DNA from: Euprymna scolopes
Lineage: Eukaryota; Mollusca; Cephalopoda; Sepiida; Sepiolidae
Assembly (NCBI GenBank): GCA_024364805.1
Contig: CM044500.1
Span: 104,504,243-104,555,148 of the forward strand
Direction: 5' to 3'
DNA: 50,906 bases
The notes beneath the pieces are model-generated. The model had not been told where the DNA came from and did no database searches. It worked only from the letters and a program-made list of their open reading frames with translations. A program made the position numbers and the translations under genes. How positions within the stretch are numbered: the stretch's first letter is position 1; each line of letters begins with the position of its first letter. Below are positions 13,649 through 24,244 of the stretch, one piece after another.

Positions 13649-14341
13649 GTATGCTTTTTCTCTTCACCCAGAAAGATGTCTAATCGAAAGATCTTCCTAC
13701 ACGGACCGTTTCTCAGACATTTAGTGTAACACGTGGGTCGGCACACACAAATGACCGGCCTATAGGTATACAGAAGAATTTTACCATCTGATGAGGATGA
13801 GCAGTGGCAATAGGGATTATAGGCATGGAAAGTAAAATTGAAGTGATATGAAGAAAGGCATTTGCAAAAACTAAAATGAAAAGGCAACAGAAGGAACAAA
13901 GAAAAAAAACACTGAAAAGTAATGAGTCAAAAGACTAAAATAAGTTGGATTATTTGCTTCATAACATATCGCATTTTGGGTTACTGAATACTTTGTAAAG
14001 AGCTTTAATTAAAGATGACATAATTTATGGATTACAAAATGTTCATAATTTTGGTATTTGCTTTAAATTATTTTTGTTAAGATTCTGAGCTAAGTAATGC
14101 AAAGAAAAATAATTTTAATTTTACTTCTTTGATATGATATTAATGAGTTGTGCTGTAATTGTTACTACTTTGGGATAGGAAAAGTGAAGTGAATTAACTT
14201 AAGGTTCTTGATAATTGCTGACTCATGAGACCAAAAAAAATGGAATAAAAAAAATGTTAACTAATTACTTTAAAATGAATCTATTAGTATTTTCTAAAAA
14301 GAAAAAAATGTTGAAATGGCCAAAAAGATGTAATTACTTAC

Positions 14342-14484
14342 CTTGTGTCTATATAATGTGCTGAAATGGTTATTTCGGAAGAAAACGCAGAGCTCGCCTT
14401 CTTTTACTGTAGTACTTAACTCGCAAAGACCATGGTAGGTTAACTGTGAAGCTGTCTTCTCTAGGAAATTTTCTGCTATCGTTG
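14342..14484 (-). CDS. MINDY2: MINDY2 exon carrying the catalytic His motif
   Basis: This 143-nt exon follows a ttacag acceptor, enters with two bases completing an Ala codon, and ends in phase 0 at AAG|gtaagt. It encodes ATIAENFLEKTASQLTYHG, then LCELSTTVKEGELCVFF and RNNHFSTLYRHK. The NHFST block carries the catalytic His of the family (codon at 14368-14366). In vertebrate relatives the next exon supplies the LYLLVTDQGF block and acidic residues. I could not find that block between 1 and 14341, so the gene probably continues past the left edge. The 3' part of an RTE-like LINE on the same strand begins less than 100 bp upstream of this acceptor. Confidence 0.92.
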
Positions 14485-14549
14485 CTGTAAGAACAAAAAC
14501 ATATCGTCATGCTTTCATATGTTAAATCACTTTTAGAAATTTACTTCCA

Positions 14550-15230
14550 TACTATCCTATTTCTGGCCAGGTCTTTATTTACAACTATTTCTCTCAAATC
14601 CATCCTTATTTTCTCACATATTTTCCTTGGCCATCTCTTGCCGATTGACATTACTACCTCAAGAATTTTCACCTATTTTCTCAACATGACCAAATCAACT
14701 AGGTCTCCTGTTCTGCACTCATCACCCTAAATAGTCCTGATTTTTCTATGTGTCCATTACTTCTAAGCCTTTAACACTCACCTCACACATCCTTTTCATT
14801 AGTCTTCTTCATTTTTCATCATATAACTATCTCTCAGTAGTCGGATTTCACTTTCATATATTATCACACTGTAAACGCTTACATGACAGACTCTTCTCTT
14901 GATCAACAGTAGCAAAACTGCTGGTTAGCAATGGCAGAAGTTTCCTGAACTTAATCCATCCACTTCTACCACTTGCAATCACACTAATATCAACTCCTCT
15001 GATAACATCATAGCACACAAACTTATTATCTTCCAACTTACTTATCATACTGCACGTCTTGCATATCCAATGCTTAAAAGGATCACAAAAAATTGAATTG
15101 CTATCAACTTTCTTTTCATAAAATGAGCAGGAAAACTTTCCCCTTCCTTAGGCCTTTCCAACACAACTAATCATCACTTCGTTTTGGTAACATTCACATA
15201 AGACCATTCTACAGAATTCCTCCAAGTCGT
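14550..15230 (-). mobile_element. LINE fragment, C-terminal end of an RTE-like ORF
   Basis: Minus-strand frames give a Cys-rich block (GKFSCSFYEKKVDSNSIFC), then SGRSGWIKFRKLLPLLTSS, MKRMCEVSV and a terminal KRWPRKICEKIRMDLREIV piece. These follow in order the end of a widespread invertebrate LINE ORF (canonical KYPCGVCGKGVG, AWKKFRELLPLLTS, GRPRKTWEE). Several frame changes and stops are present. The 3' end of the fragment lies within 100 bp of the MINDY2 exon 4 acceptor. Confidence 0.7.
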
Positions 15231-15287
15231 TAATGCATGTCCATTGTTTCACACCTATTTTTAATGGTAATATACTAACTGATTACA

Positions 15288-15497
15288 GTGTTGAAAGTGC
15301 TACACGGGCCGACCGCAGTGCTGAAAGCGCTACAAGGGCCGACTGCAGTGTTGAAAGCGCTAAAGGACTGACCATAGTGTTAAAGCGTTACAAGAGCCGA
15401 ACGCAGTGCAGAAAATGCTACAAGGTCAACTGCAATGCGGAAAGCGCTACAATAGCCGACCAGTGTTGAAAGTGATACAATAGTCAACCGCAATGTT
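15288..15497. repeat. 30-bp minisatellite, about seven units
   Basis: Diverged 30-bp units built on 'agtgttgaaagcgctacaag' followed by 'ggccgaccgc'. Because the period is a multiple of three, the plus frame reads as a ten-residue repeat (SVESATRADC-like). Followed by a CA repeat at about 15498-15522. Confidence 0.85.
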
Positions 15498-15522
15498 GAC
15501 ACACACACACACACACACACAT

Positions 15523-16536
15523 TGACTTTTATATAAATTAAAACGCATTAATCTTAGTAAAAACCACAAAAACTATTAAATTACCTTATTGAAAAATACT
15601 TTCTTTTATATAATTAATCTTAATATATATTTAGTATTATACCCTTTATTAAAAGGAAAATTTTACGATTGGCCTATTATTGAAAGTTATTACAAGTGCT
15701 CACAGCAATAAAGCAAACTTGAAAATCGATTTCATTACTCATTAACTAGAACGGATATATAATAATTAAGATTTGTTTTGTCTTCTTATTTAATCCTCAT
15801 TAAGTCTGATCGCAAAATTGCAGCTGTCCAGGAGATGTCATAATTGTCTACAAACTTTTTTCTGTGGTGATGATGAGTTAGTGGACATCATTATCATGGT
15901 GGTGGTAGTGGTAATGGTTGGTTAATGGACATAATTATCACCATCTAATTGAAGATTTTTACCTATCACAAGCATCGTATGTCTTGGTAGCTTCTTTCAA
16001 AGCATCTTCAGATTGTTCGTCCTCAATTTGTACAAACTTTCTCATTTTTATTTATATTCATGTCACCATGTCGTTTTTACCATTCAGATTTTTGCACATC
16101 ATTTTCTTTTCAATTTAAATCACATCTACGTTTACTTCTTTGCTATTCATGCCAGTTTTTATAGTTAGCAACATAAAATAGATACTGAGCAGCGAGAAAT
16201 TTCCAAACAAGTAAATCACATTCAAACCGTTTTGGTGCAGATCAATTTTGTATGCCAAATGCCGTTCAAACCAGATACTAATCTAAACATGACAGGCTTG
16301 TGATAGGAAAAATATTCAGCTTGGAGGTTTGACCATCCAAAATTTGATTTCTTCACTTGGAAAAGTAATTATCTCTCTAAGACAAGGCTTCATGCTAAGT
16401 TTAAGAGTCACTTTAAATCCTACAAAAATTATGAACATTTCAGACAGACTTGTAGGTCAAATTAGTTTTTATATATATTAATTAAACATCTAATTATCAA
16501 GAGAGCCTGCTGTATGGCTTACCCTAAATGATAGCA

Positions 16537-16539
<3 letters not shown>
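15523..16539. other. Non-coding intronic stretch
   Basis: No gene recognised. AT-rich, with a gatgatgag/ggtggtagtgg patch near 15865-15915. Confidence 0.45.

Positions 16540-16585
<46 letters not shown>
16540..16585. repeat. CA microsatellite
   Basis: An uninterrupted CA repeat of about 46 bp abutting the left inverted repeat of the MITE-like element. Confidence 0.9.
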
Positions 16586-16587
<2 letters not shown>

Positions 16588-16813
16588 GAGTCACGGGAAA
16601 CGGATGTTTTTAGAATGCTCCTTGCTCTCCTTGAGTAAAGGATAGGGAATGAGGAAGGTAGTCTTTTAACCTGCTTAAAATGCCGTTTAGTTTGTTGTTA
16701 TTTGTTTATCTTTTACATTAAATTTTATTTTAGCTAGTTATTGATTTTCTTTTCAGTTAATGAAATATTCAGAGTTTTGTTTTCCTTGAAGACATCCGTT
16801 TCCCGTGACTCAC
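16586..16813. mobile_element. MITE-like element with 22-bp perfect terminal inverted repeats
   Basis: The left end (16586-16607, starting gtgagtcacgggaaacgg) is the exact complement of the right end (16792-16813, ending cccgtgactcac). The 228-bp element has a non-coding AT-rich interior. Flanks are a CA repeat on the left and ccggtat on the right, so no target duplication is visible and the transposase family stays open. Confidence 0.7.
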
Positions 16814-16827
16814 CCGGTATAATACTA

Positions 16828-17090
16828 TTTCATTAAATAAAAAAGACGTTTTTTGTCTATCAATTCTGTTTTTGATCCTCTCCAACTTCCGAATAACGGT
16901 CTTCACTTCTGGCAGAAACTAGCTGATGTAATTGCCAAATTTGTCATAAATTTGAGTACTTTCCAATCCTTCTTATGGACTTATTACAGATTACATCAGC
17001 CCATTCCTGCCAAAAGACCATTATTCGAAAGTTAGAAAGAATCAAAAATAGATTTAATAGACAAAAAACATCTATTTTATTTAATGAAAT
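16828..17090. repeat. Fold-back with arms of about 100 bp
   Basis: The left arm (about 16828-16932, atttcattaaataaa ... gctgatgtaat) matches the complement of the right arm (about 16990-17090) at roughly four positions in five, with a loop of about 57 bp. It begins 15 bp after the MITE-like element ends. Followed by a TA repeat at about 17118-17150. Confidence 0.75.
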
Positions 17091-17113
17091 TTTCTCAAGA
17101 CAAAAAATGTTGC

Positions 17114-17152
<39 letters not shown>

Positions 17153-17689
17153 GAGCAAAAATAAGCATAAGAAATTTTGGTCTTTGAGTCGTTGGGAGAG
17201 TAGGTTGTGAACCTTGCTTGTCAGATGTTTTTTTTTTTTTTTTTCAGAAAGGCTGATTGCGAGTTTGTTGTTTGGAAAAGAAATCAAGCATCATTTTAAA
17301 CCTCTCAAAATAAAACATTGCACTCATTTTAAACTTTACTTCTGACTGTAATTGGAGAGAAAAATCCTTGATTGATACTACGACCAAAATTAAGCATCAA
17401 ATTTGGACGAAGACCATGAACGAATGATCACAACCTGTGCAGTGAAAGCACACAAACAAAAATTCACACCAGTCAATCGGCTAAAAAAACAGGTCAAGTG
17501 CAACCATTTAAATCTATCAACTCTTTGCTTTATTAAATTTCATCAAACCTAATACAATGTTTATATCACTGCATGTTCCACTTCAGAAATTCGAAAGATT
17601 TTTTTTGTATAATCAACAGGCTATTTGACATGACCTCTTTAAAACATCTACATACATTGTTATTCCATTGTAAGTTTTATTATTATTTT
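17091..17689. other. Non-coding intronic stretch
   Basis: TA repeat, a T-run at about 17229-17244, then unassigned sequence. No gene seen. Confidence 0.4.
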
Positions 17690-20070
17690 TTTATTATTCA
17701 ATTTTCATCTCAAACAAGGCACAGAGCCACTTTGAAGGAGGGGGCCACTATCGAGGGCATAATTTGCAGGGACATTATGAAGGGAGTTGAACAGCAAGAT
17801 GTCTGTTCACATTACACTTGAACTTCTGCATGTCAATACAGTTGGGAAAGCAGAATCCCAGAAAGGAGTTCCAAAGTCTAGCAGTTCTGGGGAAGAAACT
17901 ATTGGAGTAAAAGGCTTTCTTACATCTAGGGATCTCTACTGTATAGGGGTGGGATTTAGCTGCTTGTCAGGTTTGTTGGGAATATTTACATCCAGGGGTT
18001 ACAAGTGCTTGTAGTTCGTCAGGGCATTCACCATTAAAATACTTGTAGAACAGGTAGAGGGATGCAACATCTCATTGATGGGACAGAGGCTGAAGCTTAG
18101 ATAACATTTCAAGACCTATCAGGTTGGCGACTCTTTTCAACCCTGTCGAGGAGTGAGACATGTGACAACAGTACTCCATATATGAGCGAATGGTGGCCTT
18201 ATAGAGGTGCAGGATATTTTCAGGCGTAAGTAGCGTTCTAGCATGGTAGAGAGAGCCCACCTTTGCAGCAGCCTTGGTTCTCAATATACCTGTTCCAACT
18301 CGTGTTCCCTGTGAACGTTAAGCCGAGGAGTTTAAAAGAAGTACTTTCAAGTAATGTGTTTTTGGGCATTGCTATTCGTAGTAGAAGGATTTTTGTAATT
18401 ATTAAAAGAAACAAGCTTAGTCTTGGCAGCATTGAATGTAACCATCCATTTTTGCCCCCATTTCACTACAGATTGGAAGTCTTGCTCTTGTGTTTCTATT
18501 TCCTTAGATATGTGTTTATTTGTTTTCCCCTCATGCCTGTTATAGAGCATAGTGTCATCAATAAATATATCCATCTCAGAGACAATTTTATCAGGGAGGT
18601 CATTTATGACTATTAGGAATAATAAAGGTCTAAGGATTGATCACTGTGGGACACCCACATTTATATCATATTGTTTAGATGTACGACCGTCGAGGACAAC
18701 TTGGATTCTTCTCTTACTTGAGAAGGATTTAATTATGTTATGTATTCTTCCAGTGATACCGTATGATCTGATTTTCCTTAGAAGACCATTGTGCCATACT
18801 ATGTCAAAAGCCTTACATATATTTAGGGCTACTGCTCTACCCTTCCCTGCTTTGTCCAGTGAGTGGTATATACGTTCAGAAATTACAGTTAGGATATCTG
18901 CTGTGGAACGGGCTTGCCTAAATCCCTATTGATGGTCAGTCAAAAGTTTTGCAGCTGTAAAATGATGGACTAGAGCTTGCTTAATTATAAACTCAAATAT
19001 TTTGGTGAAAAGTGGGAGGAGGCTAATGGGGTGATAATTTCACCAGAATTCTTGTAAACTGGTACCACAGAAGCAGTTTTCCAGCAGTCAGGAAAGCAAG
19101 ATTTGTTAAGGCATTTGTTGTAAAGTTTGGAGAGAACTGGTGCAAACTCAGCGGAACATTTTTTAGTAGCACAGTCGGAATGAGATCGGGTCCACATACT
19201 TTTGAGGTATATAATACCATGCATTTGAGAAGGGGTGATTTTCAGATCATCTAGTGTGGCGTCTCTCCGCAAAGGAAAGTCAGAGAGGGAGTGGTTTGCT
19301 GGTTCCAATCTGGAGTTTGAGGCAAATCGACTGGCAAGCATGTTAGCTTTCTCGGTTGCCATACAAACAACCTCATGATCATTTGATAATGGCGGAATTG
19401 TTGACTGCCCACTATTTACTACACTGTTGTAGATTTTCCAAAAATCATGGGTTCCTAATTTCTGTGCTTCAATGCGTTTTCTAGTGGTTTCAGTATATTC
19501 TCTCTTAGCCGTCACTATTTCTGTCTTACAATTACTTCTAGCTTCTATAAACTTCTGTTTGTTTGAACTAGACTTATGTCAGTTAAATCTGCGATACGCA
19601 TGCTGCCTTTGCGCAATGGCAACTGCATAAGTAAACCATTGGGGAGAGTCGGGCTTGCTATAGAATTTCTGCATAGGAACATGTGCTTCAATTGCAATTT
19701 TGAACCATTCAGTGGTCTCATTTGTGCACTGTTCAGTGCGAAGAGAAGAGATATTCCCCATAGAGCATCTCTGATGAGCTCCCTGATGGCTTCCCAGTCA
19801 GCCTTTTTATAATACCTTGTTTTGAGCAGTTGCACTTCAGTTTTGGGTCAAGAACTTCGGACGATTTCTACCATTAAAATAGCATGATAGGCATTCCTGA
19901 GTGGGCTGTGGACATTTGTTACAATCATTGGGAACTGTGGTCAAAAATAGATCTAGAAGTGAGCCATGTGGATCTTGCTGGTCTGGGAAACGTGCCGGAA
20001 ATATAACTGTCTGTGATAGGGAATGAGATATAGAGAAGCTATGTGTTACGCTACCAGCTGCTCTCAGATA
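17690..20070 (-). mobile_element. LINE family B copy, endonuclease end to 3' tail
   Basis: About 2.4 kb of a non-LTR element. From the 5' side (high coordinates): the end of the endonuclease domain (QQDPHGSLLDLFLTTVPNDC), a linker (ADWEAIRELIRDAL; GTHDFWKIYNSVVNSGQS), the start of RT (CFPDCWKTASVVPVYKNSG), FIDDTMLYN where FADD is usual, VVKWGQKWMVTFNAAKTKL, and the thumb (YHARTLLTPENILHLYKAT, MEYCCHMSHSS). The 3' end reads gccttgtttgagatgaa. Reading frame is broken in several places. Related to family A but with a different tail. Confidence 0.85.
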
Positions 20071-20075
20071 CTGCC

Positions 20076-20076
<1 letters not shown>

Positions 20077-20108
<32 letters not shown>
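20077..20108. repeat. Poly-A run next to LINE B 5' end
   Basis: An uninterrupted A-run of about 32 on the plus strand just outside the family B copy. It is at the 5' side of that LINE, so it is not its own tail. Confidence 0.7.
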
Positions 20109-20110
<2 letters not shown>

Positions 20111-20921
20111 TATACATTAAGATACCATTTCATCAAGTTAGCAACACATAAGTATAAAAATTAATCCACAATGTATGTGAGAACTGCTGAGAATCACTGT
20201 ATTCATTAATAATACAAGCATGTCTCAGAAAGTAAAAGACTGTTTAAAAAGATGTCATGAGCTAAAGCATTTCATTAATAGCTTGCCTACGATAAACTAT
20301 CTAAAAAGTTAAGACAAGACAAAAAAAATATACGACATATATTGTGGCCATATAGCAGAAGAATGCACAATCTATTCCTGTAAAATGGTGAAATGTAGGA
20401 GATATGCGGCATACAAAGTAATAACTTACATTTTATGTCAAGGGACTGCCCAAAGCTGTCAGTTAGTAGGGCATCAAAAAAGCAAAATCAGGATGAAATA
20501 TGGTCTTAATTATTGAACCAAGAGTTTCCAACAAAATTTCTTAACATGAGATTCAAGTTTGACCTTGTTTTACCAAGGGGGAATTACTCTATTCTAGGAA
20601 CCAGTTTCTTTCCAAGGGCATAATTTTATATATAAAAAAAATAAAATAAAAATTTTCATTGTGCTTATGAAAATTTGCACTATTTATCTAAAAGCCCTTG
20701 AATCATATCATTTTAACTCCAAAGTATAATTTCCCATCTTTTATAGCAATTCAAGGGGTTCAATCAATTTTCCACACAGTTCTAAACTTTCTCAGATACC
20801 TATTTCACAAAGATTTATTTATCATGCTATAATCAGGCTCATTGATTTCAAACTGGTCTATTTCTTTACACTCAGACTACTCTAATATTAGTATCAATAA
20901 ATAAATAAATGATAAACTTAC
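20109..20921. other. Intronic stretch before the exon 3 donor
   Basis: AT-rich with no recognised element. A short Cys/His-containing frame near 20340-20410 was considered and rejected as a zinc knuckle. Confidence 0.4.
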
Positions 20922-21112
20922 CTTCATTAATTAATTTAGTATCATCTGACGTTTTCTGTACAATAATCTTTTCAACTAATTGATTGTAACTGCACATCCC
21001 AATGGCAGATACAACTTCATAAGACTGAGGGTCAACCAACCAGCCATGATACAATGAAATACCCAGCAAATCAAATAAGATACATTCCGTGGTGTATTCA
21101 AAATCTTGCACC
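20922..21112 (-). CDS. MINDY2: MINDY2 exon (FEYT.EC ... SYNQLVEKII segment)
   Basis: This 191-nt exon starts after aatctag with one base completing the Gly codon of the previous exon, and ends at GAA G|gtaag. It encodes VQDFEYTTECILFDLLG, then YHGWLVDPQSYEVVSA and SYNQLVEKII, all core blocks of MINDY-1/2 catalytic domains with no stop and no gap. The pyrimidine tract before its acceptor is dominated by an uninterrupted run of 28 T on the gene strand (A28 at 21131-21158). The exon sits between two LINE family B copies in opposite orientation, at 17.69-20.07 kb and 21.47-22.20 kb. Confidence 0.93.
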
Positions 21113-21469
21113 CTAGATTAGAAGTAAAAGAAAAAAAAAAAAAAAAAAAAAAAAAAAAGGAAAGTCAGTGATCAATGCAAACACCTAATAAAGCATCAAT
21201 AAGAAATGATAGGGGATGAGATGAATCGCCCATTTCATCAAATTAATACAATTAATCATAGACTTTTAGATATTGTACCATTTTATAACTTGTTTTTTTT
21301 TCTTTTTTTATCATATTTATGTATTGATGAACATTGTGGTATTTGTTAAATGCACAAAGTAAATTTTTCTGCTAAAATTTGGAGTGGAATGGGGACATAA
21401 ATGGATGGTAACATACTACTAAGATTGAGTGTCTCTCCTTTAACAATTACAAGAAACCTTCTCAACCAC

Positions 21470-22088
21470 TGACTACCATGACTAATAATAGGCTATTTGA
21501 GAACTCTTCATTCAAACTCCTCAGTTTAAAAGGCTATACAAATTGGAACAAATACATTATTGAAGACATTGCCAAGACTATTGTAAAGAAGGTTGGCTCA
21601 CTACATGCTAAAAACATTACTCACACCTGATTGTATCTTGTATTTCTACAAAGACACCATTCACCTGTGCATGGAACATCGTTGCCATATCTGGTATGAT
21701 GCATCTACCACTAGTCTTTGACTCTTAAACAGGGTCCAAAAAAAGTGTTCGACCTAATAGGTCTTGTATTATCAACCAAGCTCTAACCCCTGTTCCATCA
21801 CCATAATGTTGCATTCCTGTGCCTGTTTTACAAGTATTTTAATGGAATGTGTTTTAGTGAACTCCTAGCATTTGCACTCTCTCAACGTAAATACCCTCAA
21901 TCAACCAGACAAGTAAAATACTTCCCATTCATTGTTAAGGTCCCTAGATGCTGGAAAGCCTTTTACTCTAAAAGTTTCTTCCCTCAGATTGCTACACTTT
22001 GGAATTTCCTCCCAATCTCCTGCCTCCCTGTCCATACTGACATGCAAAACTTTAAATGTAATGTGAACAGACATTGCACTGCTCATCT

Positions 22089-22122
<34 letters not shown>

Positions 22123-22200
22123 TCCCAAATAGTAGCCCCTTATGACCAAGTGGCAATATGCCTTGTTTGGGATGAATAAGATTTAAAAAAAAAAAAAAAA
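21470..22200 (+). mobile_element. LINE family B 3' fragment, plus strand
   Basis: It begins at FKLLSLKGYTNWNKYI, continues through the thumb and the terminal block (FPFIVKVPRCWKAFYSKSFF, FPQIATLWNFLPISCLP, FKCNVNRH), then a TA repeat at 22093-22121 and the tail gccttgtttgggatgaa with an A-run at 22183-22201. It is homologous to 17.7-18.4 kb but in opposite orientation, on the other side of MINDY2 exon 3. Confidence 0.8.
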
Positions 22201-22201
22201 A

Positions 22202-22800
22202 ATACATCTATTAGGTATTACAAAATGGTCTAATTTAGAATTAGAAAGCTGGATCTCTAATCTACTATGAATCGTACCAAGAAGATTCAATGTATTAGCT
22301 GTTTAAATGGAAATTTATATGAATATAATCAAAGCTGCCTATCAATATTATTATTTGCACTTTTTTTTGGGTAGAGTGGGGGAGAGAAATCAGATTTTGC
22401 CCAATCTTTAAACTAGTTTAATTTAATAATTATTTTCTTTATTAAAATTAATTTTTATTTATCACAAGATATTACATCTGAGAATTTTTCACTTGTTCGA
22501 CACATACATGTCCAGTCATGCACAAATAGTAAGAATGTAACTGTGTCTATTTTTAATGAATAAAAGTTGTATTTGTTTGTATAAAAAATGTTATTTGTTT
22601 TTAGAGAAAAAAGAAAAAACGAAAGGTCTTCATTTTTTAGTACCGATCAAATATCAAACCATCATTTCCGGGAAAATTGTCTTATAAAATTTTTATGGGA
22701 TGACTACTCAAATGAGTGAATACTCTGGCAGTTTCCGCTAAATTGGACTAAACAAGCCGAGCATGCATGCCCCCCCCCTCTTGTGCTGCATGTGAGATGA
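22202..22800. other. Intronic stretch left of the assembly gap
   Basis: No gene seen. It ends with a poly-C run (about 22770-22778) close to the gap. Confidence 0.4.
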
Positions 22801-23027
22801 NNNNNNNNNNNNNNNNNNNNNNNNNNNNNNNNNNNNNNNNNNNNNNNNNNNNNNNNNNNNNNNNNNNNNNNNNNNNNNNNNNNNNNNNNNNNNNNNNNNN
22901 NNNNNNNNNNNNNNNNNNNNNNNNNNNNNNNNNNNNNNNNNNNNNNNNNNNNNNNNNNNNNNNNNNNNNNNNNNNNNNNNNNNNNNNNNNNNNNNNNNNN
23001 NNNNNNNNNNNNNNNNNNNNNNNNNNN
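22801..23027. other. Assembly gap
   Basis: 227 N characters. Open frames crossing it are meaningless. The right flank is the first visible unit of a tandem satellite. Confidence 1.
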
Positions 23028-23900
23028 TTGTGACCCCTTTTGAGCTCCTGGAATGCTGAATCCCAGTTAAAATGGACAAGCGATGCAGTTTCACACCTTA
23101 AGACATGTATAGTTGAATTCAGCCCCATGGAAAACTACTATATAGATATGCATATCAAGTTCTTGAGGAATATGAAAAAAGAGCTCCAAAAAGGCATGTT
23201 TTTTTTTTAGCCCTAAAAATCCCAGAAAGGATGCTAATCAGTATTTTGCCAGGGTCACCCATACTGAATTTATATTAAGAACAATGGCCTCCACATTTTG
23301 GTCAAGTTTCAGGAAAATCTAATGGATGGATCAAACGCTATGGGTCAAAAAAGTGTCATTTTTGGCCATTTTGTTTACCTCTTTTGAGCCCCTGGGGATG
23401 TCGAATCACAGTGTAAATGGATAACGGTGCAGTTTCAGGCCTTAACATGCACATTTGAATTGACCACTGTGAAAAACCACTATATAGTCAGATATATCAA
23501 GTTTTTGTTGAGAAATATGAAAAAAGAACCACAAGAAGAAGCGTTTTTAGCACTGAAAGTCCTAGTGGACGCAAACCAGAATTTTGCCAGGGTCACCCAT
23601 ACTGGATTTATATTAAGAACAATGGGCTCCACATTTTGGTCAAGTTTCAAAAAATCTAATGGATGGATCAAAAGTTATGGGGCAAAATGCGTGATTTTGG
23701 GGCATTTTTGACCTCTTTTGAGCCCCTGGGAGCACAACGGGAATTTTTTGAAAAATATTTTTTACTGTGCACATCTATTTTTTAATGAAATATAATTGGA
23801 GGCAAAATTTCAGGAAAAACTAATGGACGGTTATCTAGCAATAGTCTGGACTAATGGATGCCACTGAAAACATAGGTCTCTCTCCGATAAATCAAAAATT
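23028..23900. repeat. Tandem satellite, unit about 340 bp
   Basis: Unit starts carrying cctcttttgagcccctgg or a close variant lie near 23034, 23378 and 23711, giving periods of about 344 and 333 bp. Matching blocks recur inside units one and two, such as ttttgccagggtcacccata and acattttggtcaagtttca. The third unit is partial and more diverged. The array begins at the N gap. Confidence 0.8.
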
Positions 23901-24244
23901 TTAAGTCACTTGGAAAAAACAGTCGTTTTGTTTACAAAAACTAATATTTCAGTTAGATGCTGTTGATTGATACTATCATTCACTTGAATACAAGTAAAAT
24001 AAATTACCTGAACACACAACAGTTTTTCTCCAGTTCTATGTTTCCTCATGAATATTAAAATCATGATAAGAGGTACCTTTAATTAGTTTCCAGACTTTTT
24101 TGTATACAGATATTTAAAATTCTAGATTCTTGAAAATTCAGTAAGTTATTGCTATACATCTTATGAGATGACTATGACTAACCAATTTTTATGATTTCAG
24201 GTTCAAATGAACAGCTATAGCCGGAATTGGAATAATTTTGAAAT

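Larger units (their letters stand above)
14485..20921 (-). other. MINDY2: MINDY2 intron between the third and fourth visible exons
   Basis: A GT-AG intron of 6437 bp inferred from flanking exon phases. Its contents include LINE family B at 17.69-20.07 kb, a fold-back at 16.83-17.09 kb, a MITE-like element at 16.59-16.81 kb, a 30-bp minisatellite and the RTE-like LINE fragment. The other visible introns are 21113-25512 and 25620-36352. Confidence 0.85.

Noticed and set aside
16944-17168. 74-codon frame with YIYIYI run
   Set aside because: It is a translation of a TA microsatellite and a fold-back arm.
20340-20410. Zinc-knuckle-like CGHIAEEC frame
   Set aside because: The Cys/His spacing does not fit C-X2-C-X4-H-X4-C and no neighbouring gag-like sequence is seen.
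20340-21111. ORF starting at 21111 as a small independent gene
   Set aside because: The Met is internal to a MINDY2 exon and the frame runs into the intron after the donor.
22738-23128. Open frames of about 88-126 codons across the gap
   Set aside because: They consist mostly of N.
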